A DNA stretch of 64,000 bases from contig NC_066583.1 in NCBI RefSeq assembly GCF_024323335.1, positions 368,153,877 to 368,217,876 of the forward strand. Direction: 5' to 3'. Positions 36,913 through 48,685 of this stretch are shown piece after piece. A program made the translations under genes and the position numbers. How positions within the stretch are numbered: the stretch's first letter is position 1; the number at the start of each line of letters is the position of its first letter. Source of the DNA: Lathyrus oleraceus (lineage: Eukaryota; Streptophyta; Magnoliopsida; Fabales; Fabaceae). The notes beneath the pieces are model-generated. The model was not told the DNA's origin. It worked only from the letters and a program-made list of their open reading frames with translations, and ran no database searches.

Positions 36913-37879
36913 TTTCTATATTGCACCACAAAATATGATAATTTAATATGTAACATTTTTCGTCATTTATCAAAAATAACTTAATCATTAAAGCAACAAA
37001 ATAAGAAATATAACATGGTTTAGACATTTTATCAAACACTTGGAATGCATGGGTTCAAAATAACATTCTAAATTTTACATTCAATCCCAAATTTCTGCAT
37101 TTATAAAGAATTACAATCAACAAGTTATATGTATGAATCTAATCATGCTTCTAAAACCACCCATGATGTTATTTTTAAAATTTTAAGAAGAATGAGAATT
37201 GGTGAAATGCATGCCTTTTTATTGAATATATATGAATTGGATTACAAATAAAGTTTTAACCCGATGAATGACCAATGAAATATGAAGTTTGTCTTGTGTA
37301 TGATCCTTTACTTTGAGAGAAAAAATGATTTTGATGTTTTAGCTTCAGGTTTTGCCTCAGGTGCGACTTGAAGTTTTAGAAATATATTTGAAAAATGAAT
37401 CAACTAATGGTTTTAAGAAAATGCGGTATGATCTAAATTCATTGAGCAAGAAAATTTTTGCTAAGTGAATTTTGTGTGAGGGTCATGACCTAATTGTATG
37501 AAAAATGTATTGGGCGAGTAGTTTCCTGTTAAGGGAATGCGAGACAATGCCCAACTCTTTAATACACACCAGTCAAGTGCTTCAAAGTTTAAAATTGAAA
37601 TACAATTGAAAAAAAATGACAATTAAAAATAAATTGGATTGCCTCCTAACAAGCATTTGTTTTACATCATTAGCTTTATGCCCTTTTCAATAAAATTATA
37701 GGTTTGATCAAATAACATACTTGTGTCAAGAAGGTTGTTCGACCTTTTTACTTTTTGTCCCATTTTTTTGGTTGGTATGTGAACATTCAATCTCCCTCCA
37801 TTGATTTTATCAGTCTCAATTGGAGGCGGCATTTATGTATCCTCCATTTTTCCTTTCTCAATATCCATCTTGTATTGTC
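36913..37879. other. Unassigned AT-rich DNA, possibly outer pol of a gypsy remnant
   Basis: No coding motif was recognised. It lies 3' (on the - strand) of a gypsy protease remnant and could be the decayed continuation of that element. Confidence 0.35.
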
Positions 37880-39263
37880 CATTTGTTGAATTTGTATGAA
37901 AACAAGTATTTTTATCTTTTAGTTTTTTGGATATATAAAACAGATCAAATATAACCCTTTCATCTTGCATTATGTCTATCATCTACTTATTATCTTTGTT
38001 AATGGTTATTCTTCCAGTTTGTGTGAAGGGTCTACTTAAGATCATGGGAACCTCCTAGCCATATTCAATGTCCGTAATCACAAAATCTATTGGGAATGAT
38101 ATTCATATACTTTTACTATCACATTCTCACTTACCCTAGTTGGATGTTTGATTGACTTATCGACTAACTACAATATCATCTTCATCTTTTTCAGCTCCAC
38201 ATCACGAATTCTTTCAACTCTTGAAAGTGACAGGAGGTTGATACTTTCTCCTAGTTCTATGAGTGCTTTCCCAACCTTCAGATTTCCAATTGTGACTCTT
38301 CTTAGATCATTGTATTTTAGTGGTAAACTTTTCTAGATGATGTCATTGTATTTTTCCTCAACATGGATAGTTTTCTTCTTAATGTATCTATTCTCATTTG
38401 TGAAGAAATCAAGAAACCCTTTCTTTTCTTCAGAACATTCTACATTAAATTCTTATTTTTGTTTTTATACCTTCTTTATGGTGTCAACAACAACAACATT
38501 ATCATTAATAATTGTATGAGACTCATACAGTTTTTCACTTACCTTTTTACCACTTATGATCATATTACAATGCTCCTTTGGATTAGTCTAGGTGTTGGCA
38601 ATAAACACTCCTCCTTTCTTGTCAGCTAGATGTTTGCAATATGTTCTACTTGAACTTTTAAGTTTTTGATTGAGGAAACTATTTGCTTTTAGTTGGAAAT
38701 AGACATTTGCATGAATTGATTCAGAATGTCTTCTAGTTTCGCATTCTTATTTGTCTTGGGATAAATCTAATTATAATTCTTATATGGTTGTTATCTATTT
38801 GATGGATCAGTGCGTTTCCTCTATCCTTGGTCAAAACTTTGATTGTTGTCTCTCAGATAATTGTTTCCTCCTCCTTAGTATTGATTTGGTCTTTGTTGGT
38901 TGTTCAAGTAGTTCACCTATTCATCATTATAAGGGAAAGATCTGATCACTTGTGCACTACTTATAATATGCAAATTGTTTATTCTTACCAGATGATTATT
39001 CCATTTCAATGAATTATTATGGAAGCTCAGATAGTTGATTAGAGAGATCTTCCACAACACGAGTTAATAGCTTACTATGTGTAAGAATTTCATCATTGGT
39101 ACCTAGCTCCATTACTCATGGATTTATTTGAACTAAACCTCTAATGTATTGGCACTGATGTTCAATGAGTATCATTCTCTCAATAATTTAAATAACATCA
39201 TTTGTACTTTTTGACATAAGAGAATCACTTGCAGTTGTATCATCTAATTGTTTGTATTATTGA
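37880..39263 (-). pseudogene. Ty3/gypsy gag-protease remnant (Athila-like)
   Basis: Read on the - strand with frameshifts and stops. Gag blocks at 39200-38800 include ERMILIEHQC and VNYLNNQQRPNQY. At about 38735-38640 there is a segment like SLEDILNQFMQM followed by IKNLKVQVEHIA. At about 38590 a TNPKEHCNMI block matches the gag-protease linker of Athila-like elements. At about 38330-38150 protease-like IGNLKVGKALIELGESINLL runs on to LVDKSIKHPTRVSENVIVKV. The catalytic Asp position (normally D-L-G-A-S) reads E-L-G-E-S, so it is inactive. The Tat-type LTR at 39264 cuts the gag. Lineage is inferred from these fragments. Confidence 0.65.
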
Positions 39264-41351
39264 TGTCATACCCCAAAATTTGTCCTACCTTTTTCATCTT
39301 CTCATTCAATCCTTGACTTAGGAATCATCTGTGTGCATTTATGCCTCATTGATATGAATCATTCATTCAACAAATTAATCATTATATATTCAAAGCTCTT
39401 GGGTTGCAAGCTAGGGTTGGTGGGTAGATCAAACCTTCAAAAGCATGGAATTGACTATTCATCTGAGCTTAGGGAATGTAAAATCCTAATTTGCTGAGGC
39501 CCATTATTTAAGGTATTGTGGATCATCTGGTCATCTTTTGACCATGTGGCTTGAAAAACCCTAGGCCATTGATCACTTTTTTTGTTTAATCATCTGTAAC
39601 TTGATCCTTGGTCCTAAAACCCTAATCTAGGAGGTACATCATGCCCTAACATTTGTGGACCTCACTTGATCATCCAATCACTTGTGGATTGCCTCATGCC
39701 CTAATTCTTGCTTTAAGGCCTTGTTTTATTCATTGCATTACATAAGTTCATAAGCATTACATGCTTTCATGCTACATGTTCCTAATGTTAACATTTCATG
39801 ACATTCACTCATTACTAGAATTCATCCATGTGATTTGCATTATGATTTGGTAAAGAATTTTGATTACAAAATTGTGAGCTCATGTCCATACAATTAGTTA
39901 CATGATGCATACAAAGTTTCAAGATTCCATATATCATGCTATATTCTTGTTCTTCATGACTTTCAAGAGACCTTGCCATCCATCACATTCACAACTTGCA
40001 TAGCATTAGCATCACACCAATCTGCAACAAGCAACCATGGCAATGCAGTTCAGCAACAATGTTTCAGAACCTGCACTGAACAATGCTCAAACTCAACATT
40101 CTGCAACAATCTAATGCACAACAACATGACCACATGCAGTAAAACAACTCCAACCTGCAAGCAACATTGGCACTACATCAATCCAGCACGACAAACCTGC
40201 AATCAGTCACAATCACTGACAACGGTCCATAACCATTGACAATGCATACCTCCTGCTTCAGCCTAACAATGCTCTACATTTCCATACAAAGAACCAGCAG
40301 TATCAGATCATCATCAATAATCACCTGCATCATGTACAACTTGACATGAACCACAAACAAATAACCTGCAACTTGCTAAGCCTAGCCAAAGATGTTTAAA
40401 TAATCTGCAATGCTAAAACCTACAACTTGCATCTTGATTCCAAGTTGGTTTAGCTAGCCACCATGTCCATTGCCACCTAACTGCAACAACATTATGCAAA
40501 TCCATGACTGGTTCAGCAAGTTGATCCACATACATGCTACCAAAAAATTCCATACAAATTATCTGCAATAATAGGTCTTGATTCAGTGCATCAACTAACA
40601 CTTCCCTTTAACATTGCTAACTGAATTAACAGGAAAAGTTTTAAAACTGAACTAACCAATTTTCGATTAAACAGAGATTGAGCATCCCTAATTAACGACT
40701 ATTTCTCCTAACTAACTAACAGAGTTAGTTAACCCCTAACTAACATTACATTGATCATGACTAACAGAGTTAATAGAGTTTAATCACTTTGTTAAACTCA
40801 TCCATATAAATAGTTTCAACCTTCACGTTTCATTCATTCTTCAAATTCTTATAAAATCAACAACACAAATTCACCCACTCTCGATTTTTCTCTCACTCAA
40901 TTCTCATCTCAACACACTCCATTGATTCACTCTAATAACATGAAGAAGGAGAATAAGAAGTTGAATCTTAGAGCAAAGTAGAGAAGACGAAATGCGCAAA
41001 AGAAGAAAGAGGAAGAGTATTCATACCTGGAGTGGTTCTGACGCGGTTTTGCTCCAATCTCAACCATCTTCTCCGGCAGGTAAGTTGGAATTTCTTCACT
41101 ATTCGTTGCATACTAGTTACTAGGATGTTGAGATCGATTAGGGGAATTAAAACCCTAACCTCTAGGGCTTTGATCCCAAGCATCTGTCATTTGTTTTTTG
41201 TTGCAATAGCTAAGGTTCTTAGTGTTGGTGTAAGCCCTAGAGGCCAATACTTTTGGTACTTGTATCGAATTATTTATTAATAATAAAAGGCTTTTTCTTT
41301 ATTATGTTTGTCTAATAAAGTCCTTAGAATAGATAGTCCGTTTAATGTATC

Positions 41352-42661
41352 TGTTGGTGTAAGCCCTAGAGGTAAATACTTTTGGTACTTGTATCGAATT
41401 GTTTATTAATAATAAAAGGTTTTTTCTTTATTATGTTTGTTTAATAAAGTCCCTGAAATAGATAGTCCGTTTAATGTATCAAGTGTGACTTAATCATGAG
41501 AGCACATTAAACATAAGGACATTATTCTTAAAGTATCCGTAGTCGAACTTTATTGTGAAGTGGGATAACATTAAAGCATGAAGACTATTATGTTTATAGA
41601 CTGATGATCACATCTCATGGATCATGGATAAGGAGTTATCAAGTCTCAAACATAGGTACGAATATTAAGAGTAATATTTATACTAGATTGACCCGCTATG
41701 AGAATACTATATAGAATGTTATGCAAAGTGTCATAAGTTATTCTCATGGTGATAGTGGTGTATACCACCCTTCGACCTGAAACCACTATGGACCCTAGAT
41801 GTAGAGTCGAGTGCTTTATTGCTGATCAAACATTGTCCGTAATTGGATGACCATAAAGACAGTTGATGGGTACTCCACGACGCATGCTAAGGGACATGAG
41901 TGACCTAGATGGAATTTGCCCATCCTGCGTAACAGGATAAATGTCTATGGGCCCAATATTTAACTGGACAAGGATGACACGGTCTATGCCTTGTGTTCAA
42001 TATAGACATAAGGGCAAAAGGGTAATTATACACATAATTATTATCATAGAAGGATTTGTCAAATCACATGACATTTTCGTGTCTTGGGTAGCAGTGATGT
42101 GTTGCTAGATACCGCTCACTGTTTATTATGTTAAATACGTGATTTAATATAATTACCAATGCCGCGAAAACCTATAGGGTCACACACAAAGGACGGATTG
42201 ATGAGAGATAGAGTAATTAAGGAATACCGTAATGTACGGTGCCCTTAAGAGAATTATAGAACATCGCAAGGTACGGTGTACTTAAGTAGAATACGAAATA
42301 TGGTAAGGTACCACGAGCTTAAGTGATTTTGGCATATTATAAGATATGTGACATATACACTTAAGTGGGTCTTTTAGCTTGCAGCCCTCACAATTTATAA
42401 ATAGAACCCTTGTGTAGAAGCATTGTAACACTTGCAATTTCGTTTCTCTCTCTCTATCTCACTCAAAGCCTTCATTCGTAGCAGCTAGCACTGAGATTGA
42501 AGGAATCCGTTTGTGTGGACTGAGTAGAGGCGTTGTCATCGTTCAACGTTCGTGATTGCCACAAGAGGTAACAATTCTATCACTGATCATGCCCATTCGT
42601 GAGGATCATTAAAGGAGAAATTTTTAAATTCCGTTGCGTTTTGGATCGCAATTCTCCTTCA
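41352..42661 (+). repeat. 5' LTR of the copia element
   Basis: 1310 bp, TGTTGG...TTCA. It contains a TATA box (TATAAATA, 42396-42403) about 25 bp before a likely transcription start, and a CT-rich leader (TTTCTCTCTCTCT) after it. In the first 418 bp I count roughly 15 differences from the 3' LTR, so this insertion is clearly older than the Ogre-like one. Confidence 0.9.
42396..42403 (+). promoter_or_regulatory. TATA box in the copia 5' LTR
   Basis: TATAAATA followed by GAACCCTTGTGTAGAAGC. The same box is kept in the 3' LTR (60592-60599) and in the outer solo LTR (TATAAATA at about 61778), supporting a real promoter. Confidence 0.7.
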
Positions 42662-42662
42662 G

Positions 42663-42674
42663 TGGTATCAGAGC
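42663..42674 (+). promoter_or_regulatory. Primer binding site (tRNA-iMet) of the copia element
   Basis: TGGTATCAGAGC begins one base after the LTR end; an exact copia-type initiator-Met tRNA complement. Confidence 0.95.
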
Positions 42675-44337
42675 CTGGTTACGAAACCATGAATCTGATA
42701 ACTGTTTATTTTCTATATTAATACAATTAAAGACAAAATGAATCAAAGAATAAACGAGTAATTAAATCGAGATCGATCAAGTTATATATATGATATAAGT
42801 AATCCTGATGCAAAATACGGTATATATGATATATTGTTCCTGTTTCATTCATTCAAACACTTAATGGTTATTTTCCTTTGAGCGATCAATGGTCGTTTGC
42901 TTCTTTATCCGACATTAGTATGGTGAAGCAATGACGTATTGATCAATCATACTGAATCAACAATCGAGATGTGTTTGACGGTCTGAAATTGGTGCATTAG
43001 GGTTAGTGACGGCACAAGGGTTGTGTTGTCAAAGAGTTATGTGATTAGGGTTGTGACTGCACAAGAGTTGTGCTTTCTAACAGATTTTCAAACAGTGTTA
43101 ACCGGTTAACGTATATGGTTAACCGGTTAACGCAAGACGGAATACAACTTTCTAACAGATTTTCAATAGTGTTAACCGGTTAACGTATTTGGTTAACCGG
43201 TTAACGCAAAACAGAATACAAATTACCAACAGATTTTCAACAATGTTAACCGGTTAACGCATGTGGTTAACCCGTTAACGCAAGACAAAATACACCCGTT
43301 CCCGCTGACCGGGCAGCGGACCCCGGCTAACTCTGCGTAGTGTGATCGGTCGTCGAAATTTAATTTGGTTTTAATTAATTAAAATAATTAAAATTAATAA
43401 TAATAATAATATGTTTATTATTGTCTTGTGGTGATCGATTATGGCCTTAGTTTTCCTTTATTTTGTTTTGGGTTTTAAAATACGACCTGCGTGTCGTGTC
43501 TCTCTTTTAATCTCTCAATGTAACTTCTTTTCTCATCTCACTCCCTCGTATGTAAAACGAGTTTCTTTTATGTAATGTAATGTTATGAAGAAAGAGAAGA
43601 AGTCAATATCAAAGGAGGACAACCTTGAAGATCTTGCTTGGAGAAGCTTAGATCGTTATTAGGTTAGCTTAGGTTCTCTCATTGGCTTGGGAGAACAATT
43701 GTGCTAGGGGCCATAACTGTTTCATTATATATGTATGTTGATGCATGTGAATGCATGTTGATGCATGTGAAAGACGATTTATATGATAAATAAGCCGGTG
43801 AGATCAGAATAATTGCAAATTCCCTCAAATTAAATATTAAGTTTATGCTTTCCAAGTTTTAACACTCATCAAGACTAGTATTAGATAATGTAGGTTTCTC
43901 CTACGCGAGGTGCATGTTCTATATTAGTAAGGTGCGATGGGATAATTGTAATATCCAATTGTTAAAACAATGAGTCAAACTTGACTAAACAAATTATAAT
44001 AAGATTATATATGTTTAGAAGCAAGAGTTGGAAATTATCCATGTGATGGATTGGAATAAGGAGTTATTCACCCAACTAAAATATTCGAGAGTTGTATTAG
44101 ATACAATTGGAAGGAGTTCCTACCTAAATAACCTAGTTTTGTGTAATCCGCCTACGCGGACTTAAAAAGAAGTGAAATATGGATCTCGACCCACTAGAAA
44201 ATCTTCCAATGGGATTTTCCGAATCAAATGATGAGGGTCATTTATTTTGAGTAAAATAGTGGGAGCATATTTAATTAAAGGCCTAATTAAATATGTTATT
44301 GATACTTATATTTTCATTAATTCTTATCTAGATTACC
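42675..44337 (+). other. Long untranslated leader of the copia element
   Basis: 1.66 kb between the primer site and the gag ATG with no long open frame. It holds the palindrome-rich triplication at 43078-43280 and an AT-rich microsatellite-like stretch at about 43365-43415. Long leaders of this kind carry packaging and dimerisation signals in retrotransposons; here that role is inference. Confidence 0.7.
43078..43280 (+). repeat. Three tandem units, each with paired GTTAACCGGTTAAC palindromes
   Basis: Units of about 74 bp begin with a CTAACAGATTTTCAA-like word and contain two 14-bp perfect palindromes GTTAACCGGTTAAC spaced 7 bp apart. They are at 43097-43110, 43118-43131, 43171-43184, 43192-43205 and 43245-43258; a sixth site (about 43266-43279) is degenerate (GTTAACCCGTTAAC). 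Confidence 0.9.
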
Positions 44338-46344
44338 ATGACAACAAACACCTCTAAAAACATCTTGCGATCAATCCTTGACAAAGAAAAATTGTCTGGG
44401 ACAAATTTTCTGGATTGGCACTAAAACCTGAGGATTGTCCTCAAACATGATAAAAAGTTGTATGTCTTGGAGAAACCTGTTCCTGAAGAGGAACCTCCTA
44501 GTTCTGCACCTAAGGCAGAAAGAGATGCTTATAAGAAGCATGTCGATGATGCCAATGAAACTGCTTGTCTCATGCTAGCTACCATGAACTCAAAATTTCA
44601 AAAGCAACATGAGAACATGGCAGCGTTCGATATGATCAAACACCTGAAGATGCTCTATCAAGAGCAAGCAAGACATGAGAGGTTTGAAGTTTCAAAAGCC
44701 CCTTTTCAAGGCAATTTAGCTGAGGGAGCCCCTGTAGGTCCCCATGTGCTCAAGATGATTGGGTATGTGGAAAATCTTGAGAGATTGGGTTTTCCCCTCG
44801 GAAAGGAACTTGCGACTGATTTGATCTTGCAATCGTTGCCAGATAGATTCAGTCAATTTGTCCTAAATTTCAATATGAATGATATGGACAAATCTCTTCC
44901 TGAACTGCTAGCCATGTTAAGAACTGCTGAGCAGAATCTGAAGTCAAAAGGGAAGTCCATTCTGATGATCGGAAATGGAAAGAGACAGAACAAAAGGCCC
45001 ACCAAGCAGGGTGATAAAGGGAAAGGCAAGGAAGTTGCCAAACCCAAACCCACCGTTGCTGCTTTAAAGCCTAGTGGAGGCATAGCAAAAGAAGGCACCT
45101 GCTTCCATTGCGGTAAGACCAGACATTGGAAGAGAAACTGCCCAAAGTACCTGGAAGATAAGAAGAATGGAGTAGAGACTTCAACTTCAGGTATTTTTGT
45201 TATTGAAATTAATTTATCTACTTCTGCATCATGGGTATTAGATACTGGATGCGGTTCTCACATTTGTACCAATGTGAAGGGACTAAAAAGGAGTAGAGAT
45301 TTGGCAAAAGGTGAAGTCGACCTACGAGTTGACAATGGAGCAAAGGTTGCTGCTTTAGCCGTAGGAACTTATGTATTGACTTTACCTAGTGGTTTAATAA
45401 TTCAGTTAGAGAACTGTTATTATGTACCTGCAATTAGCAGGAATATTATTTCCGTTTCTTGTTTGGACAAGTTTGGTTTTTCGTTTATAATAAGGAACAA
45501 TTGTTGCTCAATTTATTTGAATGATATATTTTATGCTACTGCACAAATGAACAATGGACCATATGTCCTTGATCTTGAAATGCCTATTTATAACATTAAT
45601 ACTAAAAGGATGAAACCTAATGAGTTAAATCCAACTTACCTTTGGCATTGTCGATTAGGCCACATAAATGAGAAACGCATTTCCAAACTCCATAAAGATG
45701 GACTCTTGGACTATTTTGATTATGAATCATATGAGACATGCGGATCTTGTTTAATTGGAAAGATGACAAAGTCTCCATTCACAGGAAAAGGTGAAAGAGC
45801 TAATGATCTTTTGGCCCTCATACATAATGATGTATGTGGACCACTGAACATACCAGCCAGAGGAGGTTTTCAGTACTTCATCACATTTACTGATGATTTC
45901 AGTAGATATGGTTATGTGTATTTAATGAAACACAAATCAGAGTCCTTTGAAAAGTTCAAGGAATTCAAGAATGAAGTACAAAACCAACTAGGTAAGAATA
46001 TTAAAAATCTTCGATCAGATCGAGGTGGTGAGTATTTAAGCCTAGAGTTTGATGACCATCTGAAAGAGTGTGGGATCCTATCCCAACTTACTCCTCCTGG
46101 AACACCCCAATGGAATGGTGTATCTGAGAGAAGAAATCGAACCCTGTTAGACATGGTCCGATCCATGATGAGTCACGCCGATCTTCCAAACTCCTTTTGG
46201 GGACATGCACTATTGACAGCAGCTTACACACTTAACCGTGTTCCATCCAAAAAGGTTGAGAAGACACCATATGAGATATGGAGTGGTAAGAAACCACATA
46301 TGTCTTACATGAAGATTTGGGGTTGCGAAGTTTATGTGAAATGA
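44338..46344 (+). pseudogene. Copia gag-protease-integrase, broken by stops
   Basis: The ATG at 44338 opens gag, but a TAA at 44422-44424 (codon 29) interrupts it; the frame then stays open from 44458 to 46344. Seen in order: capsid with RLGFPLG and LLAMLRTAEQNL; a zinc knuckle CFHCGKTRHWKRNC (45097-45140); a protease-like site LDTGCGSH (45238-45261, where many copia elements have DSGA/DSGC); an HHCC integrase zinc domain (LWHCRLGH ... CGSC); and the integrase core with D (NDVCGP), D (RSDRGGEY) and E in the GVSERRNRT stretch. A TGA at 46342-46344 ends it, after which the frame continues to about 46440 before a shift. Confidence 0.92.
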
Positions 46345-46675
46345 CAAATTTCAACTAAGCTTGAGCCCAAATCTGACAAATGCTTATTTGTGGGGTATCC
46401 TAAAGAAACAAGAGGGTATTACTTCTACCATCCTTTAGAGGGCAAAGTGTTTGTCGCTCGAACTGGATTTTTCCTAGAAAGGATTTTATTTCCAAAGGAA
46501 TCAGTGGGAGGAAAGTAGAGCTTGAAGAAATTCAAGGATCACAAAGCATCGATACACCTATGGAGGAATTAGAGCAGGAATTAGAGTAGAATAAGACCAG
46601 GGTAGGTCAAGCAGGATACGTCACATACCTAAGTGATATGGATATCTCATAACTGATCAAGGTGATGTATTACTC
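46345..46675 (+). pseudogene. Broken link between copia integrase and RT
   Basis: The stretch still encodes the integrase C-terminal segment (KCLFVGYPKETRGYYFYHP) in the upstream frame to about 46440. It then shifts frame (GKVFVART..., a VELEEIQ block) and carries stops before RT begins. It would be one polyprotein with its neighbours in an active copy. Confidence 0.8.
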
Positions 46676-48253
46676 ATGGATCAAGATGAGCCTGTGACCT
46701 ACCAAGAGGCCATAACTGGTCCTGAGTCTGAGAAGTGGCTAGAAGCCATGAAATCAGAAATGGATTCCATGTACACAAACCAAGTTTGGACCTTGGTAGA
46801 GCCTCCTGTAGGAGTTAACCCTATAGGATGCAAGTGGGTCTACAAAAAGAAGACTGACATGGATGGTAAGGTACATACCTATAAGGCAAGACTGGTTGCA
46901 AAAGAATATAAACAAATTCATGGGGTTGACTATGATGAAACCTTTTCACCAGTTGCAATGCTTAAATCTGTTCGGATTTTACTTGTTATCGCTGCATATC
47001 ATGATTATGAAATATGGCAGATGGATGTCAAAACTGCTTTCCTTAATGGGAATCTTCTTGAGGATGTGTACATGACACAACCTGAAGGATTTGATATACC
47101 AGAAGAAGCCCAAAAGATATGTAAGTTACAAAGGTCAATCTATGGATTGAAGCAAGCTTCCAGAAGCTGGAATCTTCGTTTTGATGAAATAGTAAAACAA
47201 TATGGATTCATCAAGAACGAAGATGAGCCTTGTGTCTACAAGAAGGTTAGTGGGAGCATGATCGTGTTCCTGGTATTATATGTAGATGACATATTACTCA
47301 TTGGAAACGATGTCCCTACCCTGCAACAAGTAAAGTCTTGGTTGGGGAAATGCTTTTCTATGAAGGACCTAGGTGAAGCAGCCTATATATTAGGAATCAG
47401 AATCTATAGAGATAGATCACAAAAACTGCTTGGCCTAAGTCAGAGTACGTACATAGACAAAGTGTTGAGACGCTTTAACATGCATGATTCCAAGAAAGGA
47501 TTCATACCTATGCAACATGGCCTGTGTCTATCAAAAACACAATCCCCTTCAACTAAGGAAGAAAGGGATCGCATGAATAAGATTCCATATGCATCTGCAA
47601 TAGGATCTATCATGTATGCCATGTTATGTACTCGACCAGATGTCTCGTATGCTTTAAGTGCAACGAGTAGGTACCAATCTGATCCTGGTGATGCCCATTG
47701 GGTAGCTGTCAAGAATATCCTTAAGTATTTGAGAAGGACTAAGGACTCATTCTTGATATATGGAGGTCAGGAAGAGTTGGTTGTAATTGGATACACCGAT
47801 GCTAGCTTCCAGATAGATAAGGATGACTTTAGATCGCAATCTGGTTACATGTTTTGCTTAAACGGTGGCGCTGTGAGCTGGAAAAGTTCAAAGCAAGATA
47901 CAGTTGCTGATTCTACAACCGAGGCCGAGTATATTGCTGCCTCAAGTGCAGCAAAGGAAGCTGTTTGGATCAAAAAGTTCATTAGTGAACTTGACATAGT
48001 TCCTAGCATTATGGATCCCATTGGTCTCTATTGTGATAACAATGGTGCTATCGCACAAGCTAAGGAACCTAGATCTCACCAACGATCCAAACACATACTT
48101 AGGCGTTATCACCTCATTCGAGAGATAATAGATAGAGGATATGTGAAAATATGTAGAGTACCTACATTTGACAATATTGTTGACCCACTGACAAAGCCTC
48201 TTGCGCAGCAGAAACATGATGGCCATACTAGATCTATGCCTGATTGGCTCTAG
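46676..48253 (+). pseudogene. Copia reverse transcriptase-RNase H
   Basis: 525 open codons, the 3' half of pol. RT motifs: KWVYKKK, YKARLVAKEY, the DYDETFSPVA block, QMDVKTAFLNG, YGLKQASRSWN, and the catalytic YVDD at about 47279-47290 (LYVDDILLIGND). RNase H follows: YTDASF, STTEAEY, LYCDNNGAI and a SKHILRRYH block, so the active acidic residues D, E, D are present. Ends DWL then TAG, eight bases before the polypurine tract. This domain looks intact, but without upstream translation in one frame it would not be made as part of the polyprotein. Confidence 0.93.
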
Positions 48254-48257
48254 TGCT

Positions 48258-48267
48258 AGTGGGAGAT
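48258..48267 (+). promoter_or_regulatory. Polypurine tract of the copia element
   Basis: AGTGGGAGAT immediately before the 3' LTR start (TGTTGGTG at 48268), the usual copia plus-strand priming site. Confidence 0.85.
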
Positions 48268-48685
48268 TGTTGGTGTAAGCCCTAGAGGCCAATAATTTTG
48301 GTACTTGTATGAAATTGTTTATTAATAATAAAAGGCTTTTTCTTTATTATGTTTGTTTAATAAAGTCCCTGGAATAGATAGTCTGTTTAATGTATCAAGT
48401 GCGACTTAATCATGAGAGCACATTAAACATAAGGACACTAGTCTTAAAGTATTCGTAGTCGAGCTTTATTGTGAAGTGGGATAACATTAAAGCATGAAGA
48501 CTATTATGTTTATAGACTGATGATCACATCTCATGGATCATGGATAAGGAGTTATCAAGTCTCAAACATAGGTATGAATATTAAGAGTAATATTTATACT
48601 GGATTGACCCGCTATGAGAATACTATATAGAATGTTATGCAAAGTGTCATAAGTTATTCTCATGGTGATAGTGGTGTATACCACC

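Noticed and set aside
39973..40239. 88-codon Cys/Thr/Asn-rich open frame
   Set aside because: Low-complexity translation of CAACA/CTGCAA repeats in an LTR; no signal peptide or regular cysteine pattern.
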